The notes beneath the pieces are model-generated. The model saw only the letters and a list, made by a program, of their open reading frames with translations, searched no databases and was not told where the DNA came from. 64,000 bases of DNA. Source: Euptelea pleiosperma. Taxonomy: Eukaryota > Streptophyta > Magnoliopsida > Ranunculales > Eupteleaceae. The stretch is taken from positions 3,580,829 through 3,644,828 of the forward strand of contig CM068540.1 in assembly GCA_035048495.1 (NCBI GenBank), written 5' to 3'. The number at the start of each line of letters is the position of its first letter. Position 1 is the stretch's first letter. The position numbers were made by a program, and so were the translations under genes. Of the stretch, positions 63,926-64,000 are shown one piece after another.

Positions 63926-64000
63926 TCATGGTTTTAAAAACTGCCGTCTAAACGGTAACGCCCCAAGCCTGTTTCCGTTAAAACCGTTTAAACACGTTTT
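63924..64000. mobile_element. F3b MITE, cut by the window end
   Basis: CATGGTTTTAAAAACTGCCG opens it in reverse orientation, followed by AAACGGTAACGCCCCAAGCC and CGTTAAAACCGTTTAAAC. It inserted into the ADH-intron repeat just after GTTAGGAT. Confidence 0.8.

Overview
This is a stretch of nuclear DNA from a flowering plant. It has intron-containing genes with GT/AG junctions, coiled-coil NLR disease-resistance genes, plant-type LINEs, a copia primer-binding site, Helitrons, Mutator-like and hAT-like miniature transposons (MITEs), a captured alcohol-dehydrogenase exon pair and a plant-mobile-domain (PMD) gene. The species cannot be named from the sequence. Protein-coding DNA is roughly a tenth to an eighth of the window; most of the rest is layered repeats.

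Layout. 1-1.8 kb: 3' part of a decayed LINE. 1.85-2.16 kb: copia LTR remnant with tRNA-Met primer-binding site. 3.17-5.48 kb, minus strand: five exons of a secreted LRR protein of the LRR1/SERK-ectodomain type, last exon not seen. 5.8-19.4 kb: nested MITEs, two clean Helitrons, a long-TIR element, a second end of that family carrying ADH-like exons, a Mutator-like MITE interrupted by a LINE, and a probable SINE. 19.56-26.44 kb: a low-gene interval bracketed by related inverted ends, containing a copia-like LTR remnant and purine-rich low-complexity DNA. 26.5-35.7 kb: a mosaic of duplicated repeat blocks. 35.84-39.16 kb: intact NLR gene 1. 39.2-46.1 kb: a fragment of a third NLR 3' end, then a 1.8-kb tandem duplication of the 5' half of a decayed PMD (MAIN-like) gene. 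46.1-51.4 kb: repeats and inverted LINE pieces. 51.46-56.2 kb: a second copy of the 26.8-35.7 kb mosaic. 56.23-59.55 kb: intact NLR gene 2. 59.6-64 kb: repeats, the other end of the ADH-capturing family and its intron.

How it fits together. The two NLRs are tandem, same-strand paralogues of identical length (1107 aa). Their NB-ARC domains are nearly identical. Their differences cluster in the first ~75 residues and at the exposed residues of the LRR beta-strands, which is what expanding, diversifying recognition specificity looks like. The duplication carried several kb of upstream repeats, so nested insertions and empty sites can be used to order the events. Four MITE groups (F1, F2, F3, F4 in the entries) have target-site duplications readable by eye. 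A short foldback core (a TGACCGTATGGATG-type arm and its complement) recurs in about two dozen places inside elements with different outer ends, including both Helitrons. I found no evidence of an entirely new biochemical system. The most unusual points are that shared core, the NLR divergence pattern, the duplicated PMD gene with its GGCGCC-rich leader, and the ADH-capturing family whose two partial copies lie 50 kb apart.
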